This document shows, one piece after another, positions 27,322 to 35,570 of a stretch of 42,127 nucleotides of DNA. Source of the stretch: a virus; IMG/VR virus record IMGVR_UViG_3300010403_000034, positions 1 to 42,127 of that record. One strand, written 5' to 3'. Each line of letters starts with the position of its first letter. Within the stretch, counting starts at the first letter, position 1. The notes beneath the pieces were generated by a model. That model did no database searches, was not told the origin of the DNA, and was given only the letters and a program-made list of their open reading frames with translations. Position numbers and translations under genes: made by a program.

Positions 27322-27777
27322 ATGGCAACCATGCCACGACCGCCCATGCCGCCCCCGCCAGGCCCAGGAGGGCCCGGGCCTCCAGGCCCCGGTGGACCGC
27401 CTGGGGGACCGCCTGGCGGCCCGATGGGCGGTCCACTCATGCAACAAGCCCTGGCTGGTCTGGCCGGGGGCATGCCAGGCGGCGATCCCGCCGCGGCGCT
27501 CCGTTCGCTCCAGGCAACGCCACCGCCCGACAACGTCGAAGTGGCGATTCGCAGAGCGCAGGACACCGTAGGGTACGCCATGAGTCAGATCCACCAGCGC
27601 AGCCCGGAGGTGGCCAAAGAGCTGGCCTCGGCGCTGATGAATCTCAAACAGGCCGCGCAGAAAATGCAAATGCTGCCCCGCGAAGAGGTGCCGCCACCGC
27701 CCGCGGGGTTGCCGATGGGTGGCATGATGATGGGCGGGCCCCCTCCAGGGCCCGCCCCAGGACCACCTGAGATGTAG
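27322..27777 (+). CDS. Proline/glycine-rich protein (151 aa)
   Basis: ATG 27322 follows GGAGGTGAG. The N-terminal 45 residues are PG-rich repeats (PPGGPPGGPMGG-like). A helical centre (VEVAIRRAQDTVGYAMSQIHQ, PEVAKELASALMNLKQAAQKM) follows, then a second proline/methionine-rich tail. The flexible-helix-flexible layout resembles scaffold accessory or minor capsid proteins. Directly upstream of the scaffold gene. Confidence 0.68.
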   Translation: MATMPRPPMPPPPGPGGPGPPGPGGPPGGPPGGPMGGPLMQQALAGLAGGMPGGDPAAALRSLQATPPPDNVEVAIRRAQDTVGYAMSQIHQRSPEVAKELASALMNLKQAAQKMQMLPREEVPPPPAGLPMGGMMMGGPPPGPAPGPPEM

Positions 27778-27848
27778 TGGTAGTCCCATTGCCGCGTAGG
27801 GAGGGAGTCCCGGCCAGGATTGCCCCTCCCCCGCAGATGGAGCATAGC

Positions 27849-28631
27849 ATGGCTGACGTAAGCTGGAACACCATTATCAGGAATCGTGAGGCCTATCCCG
27901 ACGAGATGGTTATCGACGTGAACGGCGCCCCGATCGCCCTGGGTGATCTCCGCAATACCGCTATTCCTAAAGAAGATATGACAAGATTGACCCAGAACTG
28001 GAGTCAGCGCGACCAGGCGGCCCGGGCCCAGATCGATCAGTTGCAAGCCCAGCTTGCCCAGGCGCTCACGGCGGCAAATACCGATCACGCCGCCAACACC
28101 TACGAGGGCAGTTCGCCGTACCCGACGAATGGCGCTCCGTTGGTCGACTACGAGCGCGATCCGATCCTTGCCCCGATCTTCCAGGCCTCCAAGCTGGCCC
28201 TCGAGCGCGCCGCCAGGACCGAAGAAACCATCGCAAGACTCGAGCGCACCCTCGAGGGTATCGGCTCGCAGCTTGGGCAGTGGCCGGTCATGATGGCCTT
28301 AGACCAGATCAAACGGAACGACCCGTATAACGTGGACCCCCAGGCGCTGGTGCAGCACGCGCTGGCGTCGCGCCAGGGGCCACCCAATCTGAACGAATCC
28401 TACACCCTGCTGACGCGCGAGCAACGCGAGGCCGCCATCCGGGCCGACGCCGAGAAGGCCGCCTACGAGAAGGCCCGCATGGAGCTGGCGCGCGGCGCAG
28501 TGCCCTTTCAACCCTTCGGGCAACCCGCCACGATGCGCACGCCCGAGCCGGTCTACGCCAACCTCGACGAAGCCGAGGCCGCGGCCACGATGGATCCGGA
28601 AATGCTGGCGATCCTGATGGGCAGCGCGTAG
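27849..28631 (+). CDS. Scaffolding protein
   Basis: The start is set at ATG 27849 behind GGAGC, not at the longer upstream frame. The 260-residue, acidic and helical product has a coiled-coil stretch (WSQRDQAARAQIDQLQAQLAQALTA), an ALERAARTEETIARLERTLEG helix and a charged C-terminal helical end. Location immediately before the major capsid gene, helical content and lack of other domains are typical of scaffold proteins that guide procapsid assembly. Confidence 0.75.
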   Translation: MADVSWNTIIRNREAYPDEMVIDVNGAPIALGDLRNTAIPKEDMTRLTQNWSQRDQAARAQIDQLQAQLAQALTAANTDHAANTYEGSSPYPTNGAPLVDYERDPILAPIFQASKLALERAARTEETIARLERTLEGIGSQLGQWPVMMALDQIKRNDPYNVDPQALVQHALASRQGPPNLNESYTLLTREQREAAIRADAEKAAYEKARMELARGAVPFQPFGQPATMRTPEPVYANLDEAEAAATMDPEMLAILMGSA

Positions 28632-28653
28632 CCCCCAGAAAGGAAGTAGAGCT

Positions 28654-29640
28654 ATGGCAGAAGTCGGCAGCGCACTCTCGCAGCCGCCTATTACCCTGAT
28701 CAATACGGCTGGGGCGCTTACACAGAAGCATTTTCAAAAGACCCTGGTGGACTCGGTGTTCAAGCCCAGTCCCTTCTTCTGGCGGCTCACGCGTCTGGGC
28801 CGCAAGTTCACGGGAGGCGCGCTGGTCTGGCCTCTGATCAACCAGGAAGAGCTGACTGGGGGGGCCTACTGGGGCGCCCAGCTCCTCTCCACCGATGTCA
28901 CGGACTCCATCCAGCCAGCCGAATTGCAATGGCGCGCCTATCAGCAGCTCATTGCCATCCCGGTGCTCGATGCCGTGCTCAACCAGGGCATGCAGGCCGT
29001 CAGCAACCTGGTGCGCTCCAAAGAGGAAGTGGCCTTCGGCAGCTTGCTCCAGAAGCTGAATAGGGCGGTGCAGCGTATCGCGCCCCAGAACACCGCGATT
29101 GATCTCGACGGCGTGCCCCTGGCGCTCGCCGATACCGGCAGCTACGCCGGCGTCCCCATCCAGTCGAACGCCGTCACTGGCTTTGTCTGGCGCACCAACG
29201 GGGGCAACGGCGTCACCGTTGCGCCGGTCGGCGGCCTCACCCTCGCCAACGTCCAGACGGATTATGGCCGGGCCACCTTCGGCAACGAAGAGCCCACGCT
29301 GATCGTCACGACCCAGGCGGGCTACAACACCTATTGGGGCCTGCTCACCAACAACCAGCGCTTCATCGAGGACGAAGAAACCACGCGGGGCGGCTTCCGC
29401 AACCTGATGTTCAACCGCGCCGTGGTGCTGCACGACCAGTTCTGTCCGGCTGGCGAGGCGCAGATGTACACCGAGAAGTATGTGCGCCCCATCTTTCACC
29501 CGTTCGATCATTTTCGCATCGACCCGTTTATTCAGCCGACGAACCAGCGCGTCATCGTGTCGCATGTCTGGCTGACCATGCAAATGCAGTTCCTCAGCTT
29601 ACGGCAACACGCGCGCATTACCGGGCTGACCAACGCCTAG
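28654..29640 (+). CDS. Major capsid protein
   Basis: 328 residues starting MAEVGSALSQPPITLINTAG, with AGGAAG before ATG. It has the HK97-type character of phage major capsid proteins: an N-terminal helix region (ALTQKHFQKTLVDSVFKPSPFFWRL), a mixed beta domain, an IDLDGVPLALADTGSYAG loop and a C-terminal P-domain/A-domain pattern (FDHFRIDPFIQPTNQRVIVSHVWLTMQMQFLSL). Position after scaffold confirms the call. No delta-domain/protease is seen, so maturation may be protease-independent. Confidence 0.88.
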   Translation: MAEVGSALSQPPITLINTAGALTQKHFQKTLVDSVFKPSPFFWRLTRLGRKFTGGALVWPLINQEELTGGAYWGAQLLSTDVTDSIQPAELQWRAYQQLIAIPVLDAVLNQGMQAVSNLVRSKEEVAFGSLLQKLNRAVQRIAPQNTAIDLDGVPLALADTGSYAGVPIQSNAVTGFVWRTNGGNGVTVAPVGGLTLANVQTDYGRATFGNEEPTLIVTTQAGYNTYWGLLTNNQRFIEDEETTRGGFRNLMFNRAVVLHDQFCPAGEAQMYTEKYVRPIFHPFDHFRIDPFIQPTNQRVIVSHVWLTMQMQFLSLRQHARITGLTNA

Positions 29641-29652
29641 AGGGGGTGCTTC

Positions 29653-30093
29653 ATGGCGCAGACGCTGGGCCAGGCGGCCCGTCAGTATAGTCCGGAGTTC
29701 GATAAGATCCCGGTCGGCATGCCGAATGTGGGGGCGGCCCTGGCCAACGGCGAGTTTGAATTTGCCGATCTCACCACCGCCTCGCCGGTGGCGACCGGGG
29801 GCAACGGCGACTTTGGCTACGCCCGCAACTACTTCCGGGCCGTGGTCAATCTGAAAACGTTTGTCCCAGGCACCGCGGCCTCGGCATTCGCCATCCAGGT
29901 CGCCGATGACGCCGCCATGTCCGTCAACTTGCGGACGCTGGGCGTGCAGGTGATTCCCGCCGCAGCCGGGCAATACTGCCTTGTCCTGCAGGGGGTGTGT
30001 CCGGACGCTCCCAGACGGTACGCCGCGGTCCTGTTTATTCCGGGGGCTGGCGCCTCGGGGACCTGGGACGCCTTTCTCTCCAGTTGTCTCTAG
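29653..30093 (+). CDS. Candidate capsid decoration or head-associated protein (146 aa)
   Basis: ATG 29653 follows GGGGGTGC. The product is beta-rich (FEFADLTTASPVATGGNG ... KTFVPGTAASAFAIQVADDAAMSVNLRTLG) with no catalytic motif. Small beta proteins directly after the major capsid gene are often head decoration (cement) proteins. This is positional inference. Confidence 0.62.
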   Translation: MAQTLGQAARQYSPEFDKIPVGMPNVGAALANGEFEFADLTTASPVATGGNGDFGYARNYFRAVVNLKTFVPGTAASAFAIQVADDAAMSVNLRTLGVQVIPAAAGQYCLVLQGVCPDAPRRYAAVLFIPGAGASGTWDAFLSSCL

Positions 30094-30105
30094 GAGGACC
30101 CGATT

Positions 30106-30438
30106 ATGGAGACCATACAAGTCACCTTCAGCGATGGGGGAGAGGGCCGCCTGGCGCAAGAACAGCCAGGCGGCCCCGTCGTCTGTGAAACGGCGGACGG
30201 CAGCGTGCAGACGGCGGAGGAAGCCGGTACGCTGTACCTCCTGCAAGTCATGGGCGATCCGGAGCCGCCGCAGATCCAGGGCGCCAGGGACGCAGGGTAT
30301 GTGATCGAGGTGCAGTACGGCGCCGCGCTGGTACTGCCACCGCCTCCAGAACCCCCGCCACTCAGGCAGACGGAGGAGGGCGGGGCGGATCTGCGCTCCA
30401 CGCCCGAACCCGAACGGAGCCCTGGCTGGGATAGTTAG
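30106..30438 (+). CDS. Small hypothetical protein with proline-rich tail (110 aa)
   Basis: ATG 30106 follows TAGGAGGACC. The N-terminal 75 residues alternate strands and acidic loops (METIQVTFSDGGEGRLAQEQPGG...). Then a proline run (LPPPPEPPPLRQTEEGG) leads to a disordered end. Probably a minor virion protein. No family recognised. Confidence 0.68.
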   Translation: METIQVTFSDGGEGRLAQEQPGGPVVCETADGSVQTAEEAGTLYLLQVMGDPEPPQIQGARDAGYVIEVQYGAALVLPPPPEPPPLRQTEEGGADLRSTPEPERSPGWDS

Positions 30439-30455
30439 GCCAAGGAGCATGGTGC

Positions 30456-32426
30456 ATGCCACCCCTCTACAGTCATTTGTACCGCGTGGTGCAAGATGTG
30501 CAAGGCAATATCGTGACCGAGGTGCTGGGCACGATTACCCTGGCCGAGACCGGGGCGCTGGCCGTGCTCTACGCCGATGCCGAGGGACTCTTCCCGCTCC
30601 CCAACCCGCTCGTCAACAATAGTCAGTATGGCTCCTTCAGTGTCTACCTGGACGCTGGCACGTACAATATGAGCTTCGTCAAAGCCAGCTACGTCTTTGA
30701 GGATCTCAAAGACATGATCATTGCCGAAGCCTCGGGCGGCGTGGCCTCGCTGGTGGGCACGCCGAACCAGGTGCTGGTCTCCACCAGTACCGGCGACGTG
30801 GTCCTCTCGACGCCACAGAACACGGACCCGGATGCCACGCTGCAGTTCGCGCATCTGGGCATTGGCACGCCAGGAGAAGCTGGGTACGGCCTGGCGGTAC
30901 AGACGGTCAGTCGCTTTGGCGCCCAGCTCACCACGGTGGGGATTACCGCACAGGGCGTGGTCAGTGCCTACTCACACCTGATGAGCGACCGCGCCGGCGA
31001 TGACCTCGTCGCCTTTCATACCGACCTCATGGCGGCCGGAGGGGCCAATCGCTGGGCGCTCTGGGCGGGAGGCACCGCGCCCGCCTATCTCGGCGGGTCG
31101 CTGATGGTGGCCGGGGCGGTCTCGTTCTCAAATACCTTCACTGTCGCCAGCAACATGAGTGTCGGCGGCTCGCTCGCTGTCACAGGCGGCCTGACGGTGA
31201 CCGGCACGGGCCAGATCACCAGCCCGTTGGGGCTGGGCGGCGCGGCCGTGGCGGGCTACTCGCTGACGGCCTACTACAGTACGCAGCTTGCGGCCAATGT
31301 GACGATCGGCATGGTGGGCACGGCGGCGACGTATACGCTCGATGTCAACGGCAACATCCGGGGCCGCGCCGGGTTTTACTTCGATGCTGGCGGTACGGTG
31401 GCCGGCACGATCACCACCACGCATCTCACCGCCACAAACAACATTCAGGGCTTTTACTGTGGCCTCCAGGGCGCGCCGGACGCACGCTTTGCGCTGCGCT
31501 CCTATGGCAGCAGCTATTTTGATGGCGTAGTGGGCCTGGGCATTGTCCCGTCCTACACGCTCGATGTGGGCGGGTATGCCCGCTTCAACGCGCCGGTGGG
31601 CATCGGCACGCCTCCCAGTCCGTCCTGGTCGCTGGCGCTCATTGGGCCGATCCTTACCTATAGCAACGCGCAAGTGAACGGCACGCTCTGGGTCGGGGGG
31701 CAGCTCACCGGCGCGGCGAACGTCACCACCAATACCGTGAGTTGCTCGTCGGTGGCGTGCTCGGGGCAAGTGTACGGGGGGACGCTGGTTGGGGGAAGTA
31801 CCCAGTCGGGGTATCTCGGGGCGGGCTATGCGCCCAACGGCGGCTACTGGATTCGGGCCGGGATAAGCTGGATCGACACACTCTATGTGGGCGGTGGCAG
31901 CGATGGCGCGCATACCTTCCGCTGCTACGGCGCGGCCTATGTCGACGGGACGACGCGCCTGAATGGCGAAACGGCCATCGGCGCGGTCAATCCCGGGCAT
32001 GAGGGGTACTACTTTCATGTGGGCGGCGACAGTAAGTTTCGCGCCAACATCAAGGTGGATGGCACCGGCTATAAGCCAGGCGGGGGGCCCTGGGCTGATT
32101 CGAATAGTCTGGCGCGCTACAAGACCAATATCCGCCCGCTGCAGGGCGCCCTGGCGCAACTCCTCCTCCTGCACGGCCGGGAATGGGAATGGAGCCCGGA
32201 CTATCCGGCCCTGGAGCAGGCGCTTCCCGGCACCCGCACCGGGCTGGTGATCGACGAGGTGGAGTCCGTGCGCCCGCAGTGGGTGGTTGCCGGGCCGCAG
32301 GAGCTGCCAGAGAGCAAGGCCCTGGCGATACACGGCTTCGAGGCGCTGGCGATCGAGGCCATCAGAGAGATGGTGGCGCGCCTGGAGGCGCTGGAGGCGG
32401 CAAGGAGGACAGATGGCGAGTTATAG
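30456..32426 (+). CDS. Tail fibre/spike with C-terminal S74 intramolecular chaperone (656 aa)
   Basis: The N-terminal 90 residues have a phage fibre attachment pattern (YSHLYRVVQDVQGNIVTEVLG ... ALAVLYADAEGLFPLPNPL ... GSFSVYLDAGTYNMSFVKA). The shaft, about 120-540, has repeated beta modules of the type 'GIG-x-PG-x-G-Y-x-L-x-V-x-G-x-x-x-F' (GYGLAVQTVSRFG, TYTLDVNGNIRG, SYTLDVGGYARF). The C-terminal 110 residues resemble a peptidase S74 domain: SNSLARYKTNIRPL with the Ser/Lys dyad, then GLVIDEVESVRPQW and a trimerising coil. This domain assists trimer folding and then cleaves itself off. It binds host receptors. The gene overlaps the next by 14 bp. Confidence 0.88.
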   Translation: MPPLYSHLYRVVQDVQGNIVTEVLGTITLAETGALAVLYADAEGLFPLPNPLVNNSQYGSFSVYLDAGTYNMSFVKASYVFEDLKDMIIAEASGGVASLVGTPNQVLVSTSTGDVVLSTPQNTDPDATLQFAHLGIGTPGEAGYGLAVQTVSRFGAQLTTVGITAQGVVSAYSHLMSDRAGDDLVAFHTDLMAAGGANRWALWAGGTAPAYLGGSLMVAGAVSFSNTFTVASNMSVGGSLAVTGGLTVTGTGQITSPLGLGGAAVAGYSLTAYYSTQLAANVTIGMVGTAATYTLDVNGNIRGRAGFYFDAGGTVAGTITTTHLTATNNIQGFYCGLQGAPDARFALRSYGSSYFDGVVGLGIVPSYTLDVGGYARFNAPVGIGTPPSPSWSLALIGPILTYSNAQVNGTLWVGGQLTGAANVTTNTVSCSSVACSGQVYGGTLVGGSTQSGYLGAGYAPNGGYWIRAGISWIDTLYVGGGSDGAHTFRCYGAAYVDGTTRLNGETAIGAVNPGHEGYYFHVGGDSKFRANIKVDGTGYKPGGGPWADSNSLARYKTNIRPLQGALAQLLLLHGREWEWSPDYPALEQALPGTRTGLVIDEVESVRPQWVVAGPQELPESKALAIHGFEALAIEAIREMVARLEALEAARRTDGEL

Positions 32427-32727
32427 CATGAATCTCACCGAGGCCCAGGAGGTCGCGCTGCTCTACGATACCGAGCGCCAGAACGCCGCCCGCCCGCAGC
32501 ACCCGCTGCCGGGGGCGACCGTGCCACCGCTCCTGACGGCGGCGGAGGTGCTCGAGCGCCATGTGGCGCAGCACCTCGAGATGATCAGCGCCCAGATGCA
32601 AGGGACGCTCGATCCGCTCATGGCGATGCTCGATCAGGTCTCCAGCGCCGGACGCCAGGCGTTGATTGACGCGCTGCCACGGGAGAGCCTGAAACGCGCC
32701 GTGATGCTGCGCTTGCGGCAACTATAG
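32413..32727 (+). CDS. Helical small protein following fibre 1 (104 aa)
   Basis: ATG 32413 follows AAGGAGGAC and lies inside the end of the fibre gene. The product is a predicted helical bundle (LTEAQEVALLYDTERQNAAR ... EVLERHVAQHLEMISAQMQG ... RESLKRAVMLRLRQL). It may be a fibre-associated chaperone, or a head protein. No family assigned. Confidence 0.65.
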   Translation: MASYSMNLTEAQEVALLYDTERQNAARPQHPLPGATVPPLLTAAEVLERHVAQHLEMISAQMQGTLDPLMAMLDQVSSAGRQALIDALPRESLKRAVMLRLRQL

Positions 32728-32737
32728 GAGAGAGAGC

Positions 32738-32974
32738 ATGAACCGCGAGAGGATTGAACAACGCATGACCGAGCTCAAGGCCGAATTCCAGAAGGCCGAC
32801 GAGGAGGCGAGCAAGTTACGTCCGCGCCTGCAGTTCCTCGAGACCATGATGCAGCGCCTTGATGGCGCCCTCACCGTCTGCCTGGAGCTCCTCGACCAGG
32901 ACCAGGCGCCCGTCGTGGTCGGCGTCCCGGTGGGGACGAATCACCAGGACGCGCCGGTGCCGACAGGAGCGTGA
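32738..32974 (+). CDS. Small coiled-coil protein (78 aa)
   Basis: ATG 32738 follows GGAGAGAG. The first 55 residues are a charged helix with heptad-like hydrophobics (RIEQRMTELKAEFQKADEEASKL ... LETMMQRLDGALTVCLELL); the C-terminus is disordered. Probably a structural accessory. Function unknown. Confidence 0.68.
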   Translation: MNRERIEQRMTELKAEFQKADEEASKLRPRLQFLETMMQRLDGALTVCLELLDQDQAPVVVGVPVGTNHQDAPVPTGA

Positions 32975-32977
32975 GGG

Positions 32978-33970
32978 ATGGCCGACGCTGTTGGCACCGA
33001 CAACATCACCGCCCTGGCGTACGCGCCGAATGTCGACTGTCCCAAAGCTGGCGAGATTATCACCGCCGTGCGCGATCTGATGCCCGATCCGGTGTATGAC
33101 CCGCTGACGGACGCGCCGCTGCCGGACGCGAACGGGAGTTTTCTGCGCGCCTCGACACTCTACCGCTGGCTCTCCGGGGGCATTCGGGAGGTGGCCCGTC
33201 GCGCCAACTGGATCGTCATAGACTGGACGGCCGTGCCACAAGCGCCCGGCGAGTCGATCTTCTATCTGCCGCACGCCTTCGCGCATATCGATAGCGCCTT
33301 CTGCAATCAGTACCGGCTGGTGTACCTCGACGAGGTGCATACGATCTACCCCTCGACGTCGATTGCCCAGCCGCTGTGGTACTCGGTGCACAGCCGCAGC
33401 GATCATGTGGAGCTGTCCCTGTGGCCCTTTCCCGATCGACTCGACCCGGCCCCGGCGCTCATGTCGCCCATGGACGCGGTCTCTTCCACGATGGACCTGG
33501 CGAGCACCGCGGGCTTTCTCTCCAACGGCTATGTGCGCTGCGAGGGCGAGCTCATGCACTACAGCCACCTGGCGCAAGACGTGAGTCCCCTGTTGACGCC
33601 CGGGCTGCGCGGTTTGCGGCGTGGCGTCGGAGGGACCAGCGCGGTGATCCATATGCAGGGCGTAGCGGTGCAACATCTGAGTATCTGGGTCCGAGGCTGG
33701 CGCGCGCCGATGCCTGTGACCAGGGCGGCCGACTGTGTCGAAGTGCCGGTGGCCTTCCAGCCCTGCCTCGAGACGTACCTCCTCGCCAGGGTCAAGGAGG
33801 CGGAGCAGAACCGCCAGGGCGCCGCCACCCTCATGCAGGAATTCTTTGCCATGGTGGCCGACATCCTGAACGACCCGAACTGGCAGCAAACCCCCTGGCC
33901 GGCGCAAGCGGCGGCATACGGCTCCCCCAATGTTGGGATGTTGGCCTACGGGCGCGTGGTAGTTCCTTGA
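32978..33970 (+). CDS. Head-tail adaptor-like protein (330 aa)
   Basis: The N-terminus has AGEIITAVRDLMPDPVYDPLTD, then a helix (RASTLYRWLSGGIREVARR) and a mixed beta domain with the strand-rich middle 95-240. A C-terminal long helix with AYLLARVKEAEQNR-type composition (TYLLARVKEAEQNRQGAATLMQEFF) follows. It sits between head and neck/tail genes and has the size and helix pattern of adaptor (head completion) proteins that bind the portal. I assign the role from context and the AEQNR-type helix. Confidence 0.7.
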   Translation: MADAVGTDNITALAYAPNVDCPKAGEIITAVRDLMPDPVYDPLTDAPLPDANGSFLRASTLYRWLSGGIREVARRANWIVIDWTAVPQAPGESIFYLPHAFAHIDSAFCNQYRLVYLDEVHTIYPSTSIAQPLWYSVHSRSDHVELSLWPFPDRLDPAPALMSPMDAVSSTMDLASTAGFLSNGYVRCEGELMHYSHLAQDVSPLLTPGLRGLRRGVGGTSAVIHMQGVAVQHLSIWVRGWRAPMPVTRAADCVEVPVAFQPCLETYLLARVKEAEQNRQGAATLMQEFFAMVADILNDPNWQQTPWPAQAAAYGSPNVGMLAYGRVVVP

Positions 33971-33982
33971 CGGAGGCAGGGC

Positions 33983-35560
33983 ATGGCCGAAGTGCAAGTC
34001 ATCTCCAGGCTCGATTTTTCCGGGGGCGTCAACGCCAGCACCTCGCCGCTCATTGTGGGCGAGAAACAAGTGCTCCGGATCAACAACATGCTGCTCGATC
34101 TTACCGGGGCACTCTACACGCGCGACGGCGCCGTGACCCTCGACAGCGGCCAGTTCGGCACCACGGCGGTGCTGACCCTCTACGATCTGGTCAAAAATGA
34201 CGGCTCGGTGTTCCATCTGGCCGTGCGGCGCTCGGCCAGCGGCCAGTTCCTGAATCACCGCGGCGCCGGCATGCCCTGGCCGCAGCTTGGCACGTTTGCC
34301 ACCTCGTATGATCTCCCCTTTGCGGTGACGCTGCGCGACATGGCGATCTTTGCGGCCGGCTACGAGCCCATCAAATACTTTGACGGGACGACGTTTGGGA
34401 GTCTGACGGCCAATACCGGGGCGGGACAGGTGGCGCCCCCTGGCGCCAAGCATCTGGCGGTGCACCTCTCCTGTCTGTGGGCCTGGAACACCGCGGCTGT
34501 GACCAACACGACGGACGGCCCGAGCAGTCTGCGCTGCTCGTCCGTCAATAATCCCAACTCCTGGCCCCTGGAAAATCAAACGTTCCTCTCCAGTGGCGAC
34601 GGCCAGCAAGGGCAGGGCCTCGGCACCTTCACGGTCGCCGATACGGGCATTAGCCCCCAGGGCGTGCTGGTGGCCTTCAAAGACTTCTCCACCTATCTGA
34701 TCACCGGGCTCTTTGGCCAGCCGAACTTCAACGTGGAGAAGGCGAAGACGGACCTCGGCTGCATCGCGCCGCGCTCGATTCAGTTCCTCAGTTCCAAGGG
34801 AATTATTCGTCTGACGCACCGGGGCTTTGCGGTGTTCGATGGGATTAACGACACGCTGATCTCGGAGCCGATCCGGCCCTATCTCTTCCAGCAACGCGTC
34901 ACCGCGGACATTCAGGCGATCACCTGGGCGCAACTGGCGCGCTCGACGGCCACGCAAGTGCAGAACCCGCCCCTCTATATCTGCGCCTGTCCGTTTGGCG
35001 CCGGGCCGGAGCTCACGCGCGTGTTTGTCTATGACCTCTTGCGCCAGGCCTGGACAATTCTGACGTACCCGATGGCGTTTGCGACCCTGGACGCGCAGTT
35101 TGAGCCGGGCGTCACCCCCTCCGTGCTGGCCGGCGAGCAGGGCGGCGGCCGCGTGCAGCGCCTGTTTGCCGGGGATGAAGGGGACGACGGCGCGGACGTC
35201 GCCTGGTCGGTACGCATTCCCCCGGTGAAGGGCCGCAACGCCACCTCGCGGCTCTATATCCGGCGCTGTCTGCTCAAAGCCATCGGCATGCGCCAGGATC
35301 AGGAGGTGATCATGCGGGCCGTCCTCGGGCCTGCTGCCCAGCGGCAAGGCCCCCAGGTTCGTACAGCGAGAAGCACGGTGTCCACCATGCTCAGTCCCAC
35401 CTCCGGCCTGGAAGGGCAGGCCGCGGCCACGATGAATTTTGACCTGGGGGTGAAGGGCGAAGTGCTGTATGCAGAGCTGGAAGGGGAGGGGCCGATTATT
35501 CTGCGCGAAGTGACGATGCACGGGTTGTCAGAAGCGCCCAGCCGTCCGATGCGGCTCTAG
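33983..35560 (+). CDS. Beta-propeller-like neck/tail protein (525 aa)
   Basis: 525 residues beginning MAEVQVISRLDFSGGVNASTSPLIVG. The repeated four-strand blade-like segments and aromatic repeats (YDLVKNDGSVFHLAVRR, GQGLGTFTVADTGISPQG, FKDFSTYLITGLFG, LSSKGIIRLTHRGFAVFDG) and the start sequence are typical of podoviral tail tubular/head-closure beta-propeller proteins analogous in position to P22 gp10 or T7 gp12. It likely seals the neck. No enzymatic motif. Confidence 0.72.
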   Translation: MAEVQVISRLDFSGGVNASTSPLIVGEKQVLRINNMLLDLTGALYTRDGAVTLDSGQFGTTAVLTLYDLVKNDGSVFHLAVRRSASGQFLNHRGAGMPWPQLGTFATSYDLPFAVTLRDMAIFAAGYEPIKYFDGTTFGSLTANTGAGQVAPPGAKHLAVHLSCLWAWNTAAVTNTTDGPSSLRCSSVNNPNSWPLENQTFLSSGDGQQGQGLGTFTVADTGISPQGVLVAFKDFSTYLITGLFGQPNFNVEKAKTDLGCIAPRSIQFLSSKGIIRLTHRGFAVFDGINDTLISEPIRPYLFQQRVTADIQAITWAQLARSTATQVQNPPLYICACPFGAGPELTRVFVYDLLRQAWTILTYPMAFATLDAQFEPGVTPSVLAGEQGGGRVQRLFAGDEGDDGADVAWSVRIPPVKGRNATSRLYIRRCLLKAIGMRQDQEVIMRAVLGPAAQRQGPQVRTARSTVSTMLSPTSGLEGQAAATMNFDLGVKGEVLYAELEGEGPIILREVTMHGLSEAPSRPMRL

Positions 35561-35570
35561 AGGAGGCCCT

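Noticed and set aside
32816-35521. A 901-codon minus-strand frame
   Set aside because: It is the antisense of the adaptor and beta-propeller genes; its composition (H, R, G, A) is typical of the complementary frame in GC-rich coding DNA and it has no start signal.
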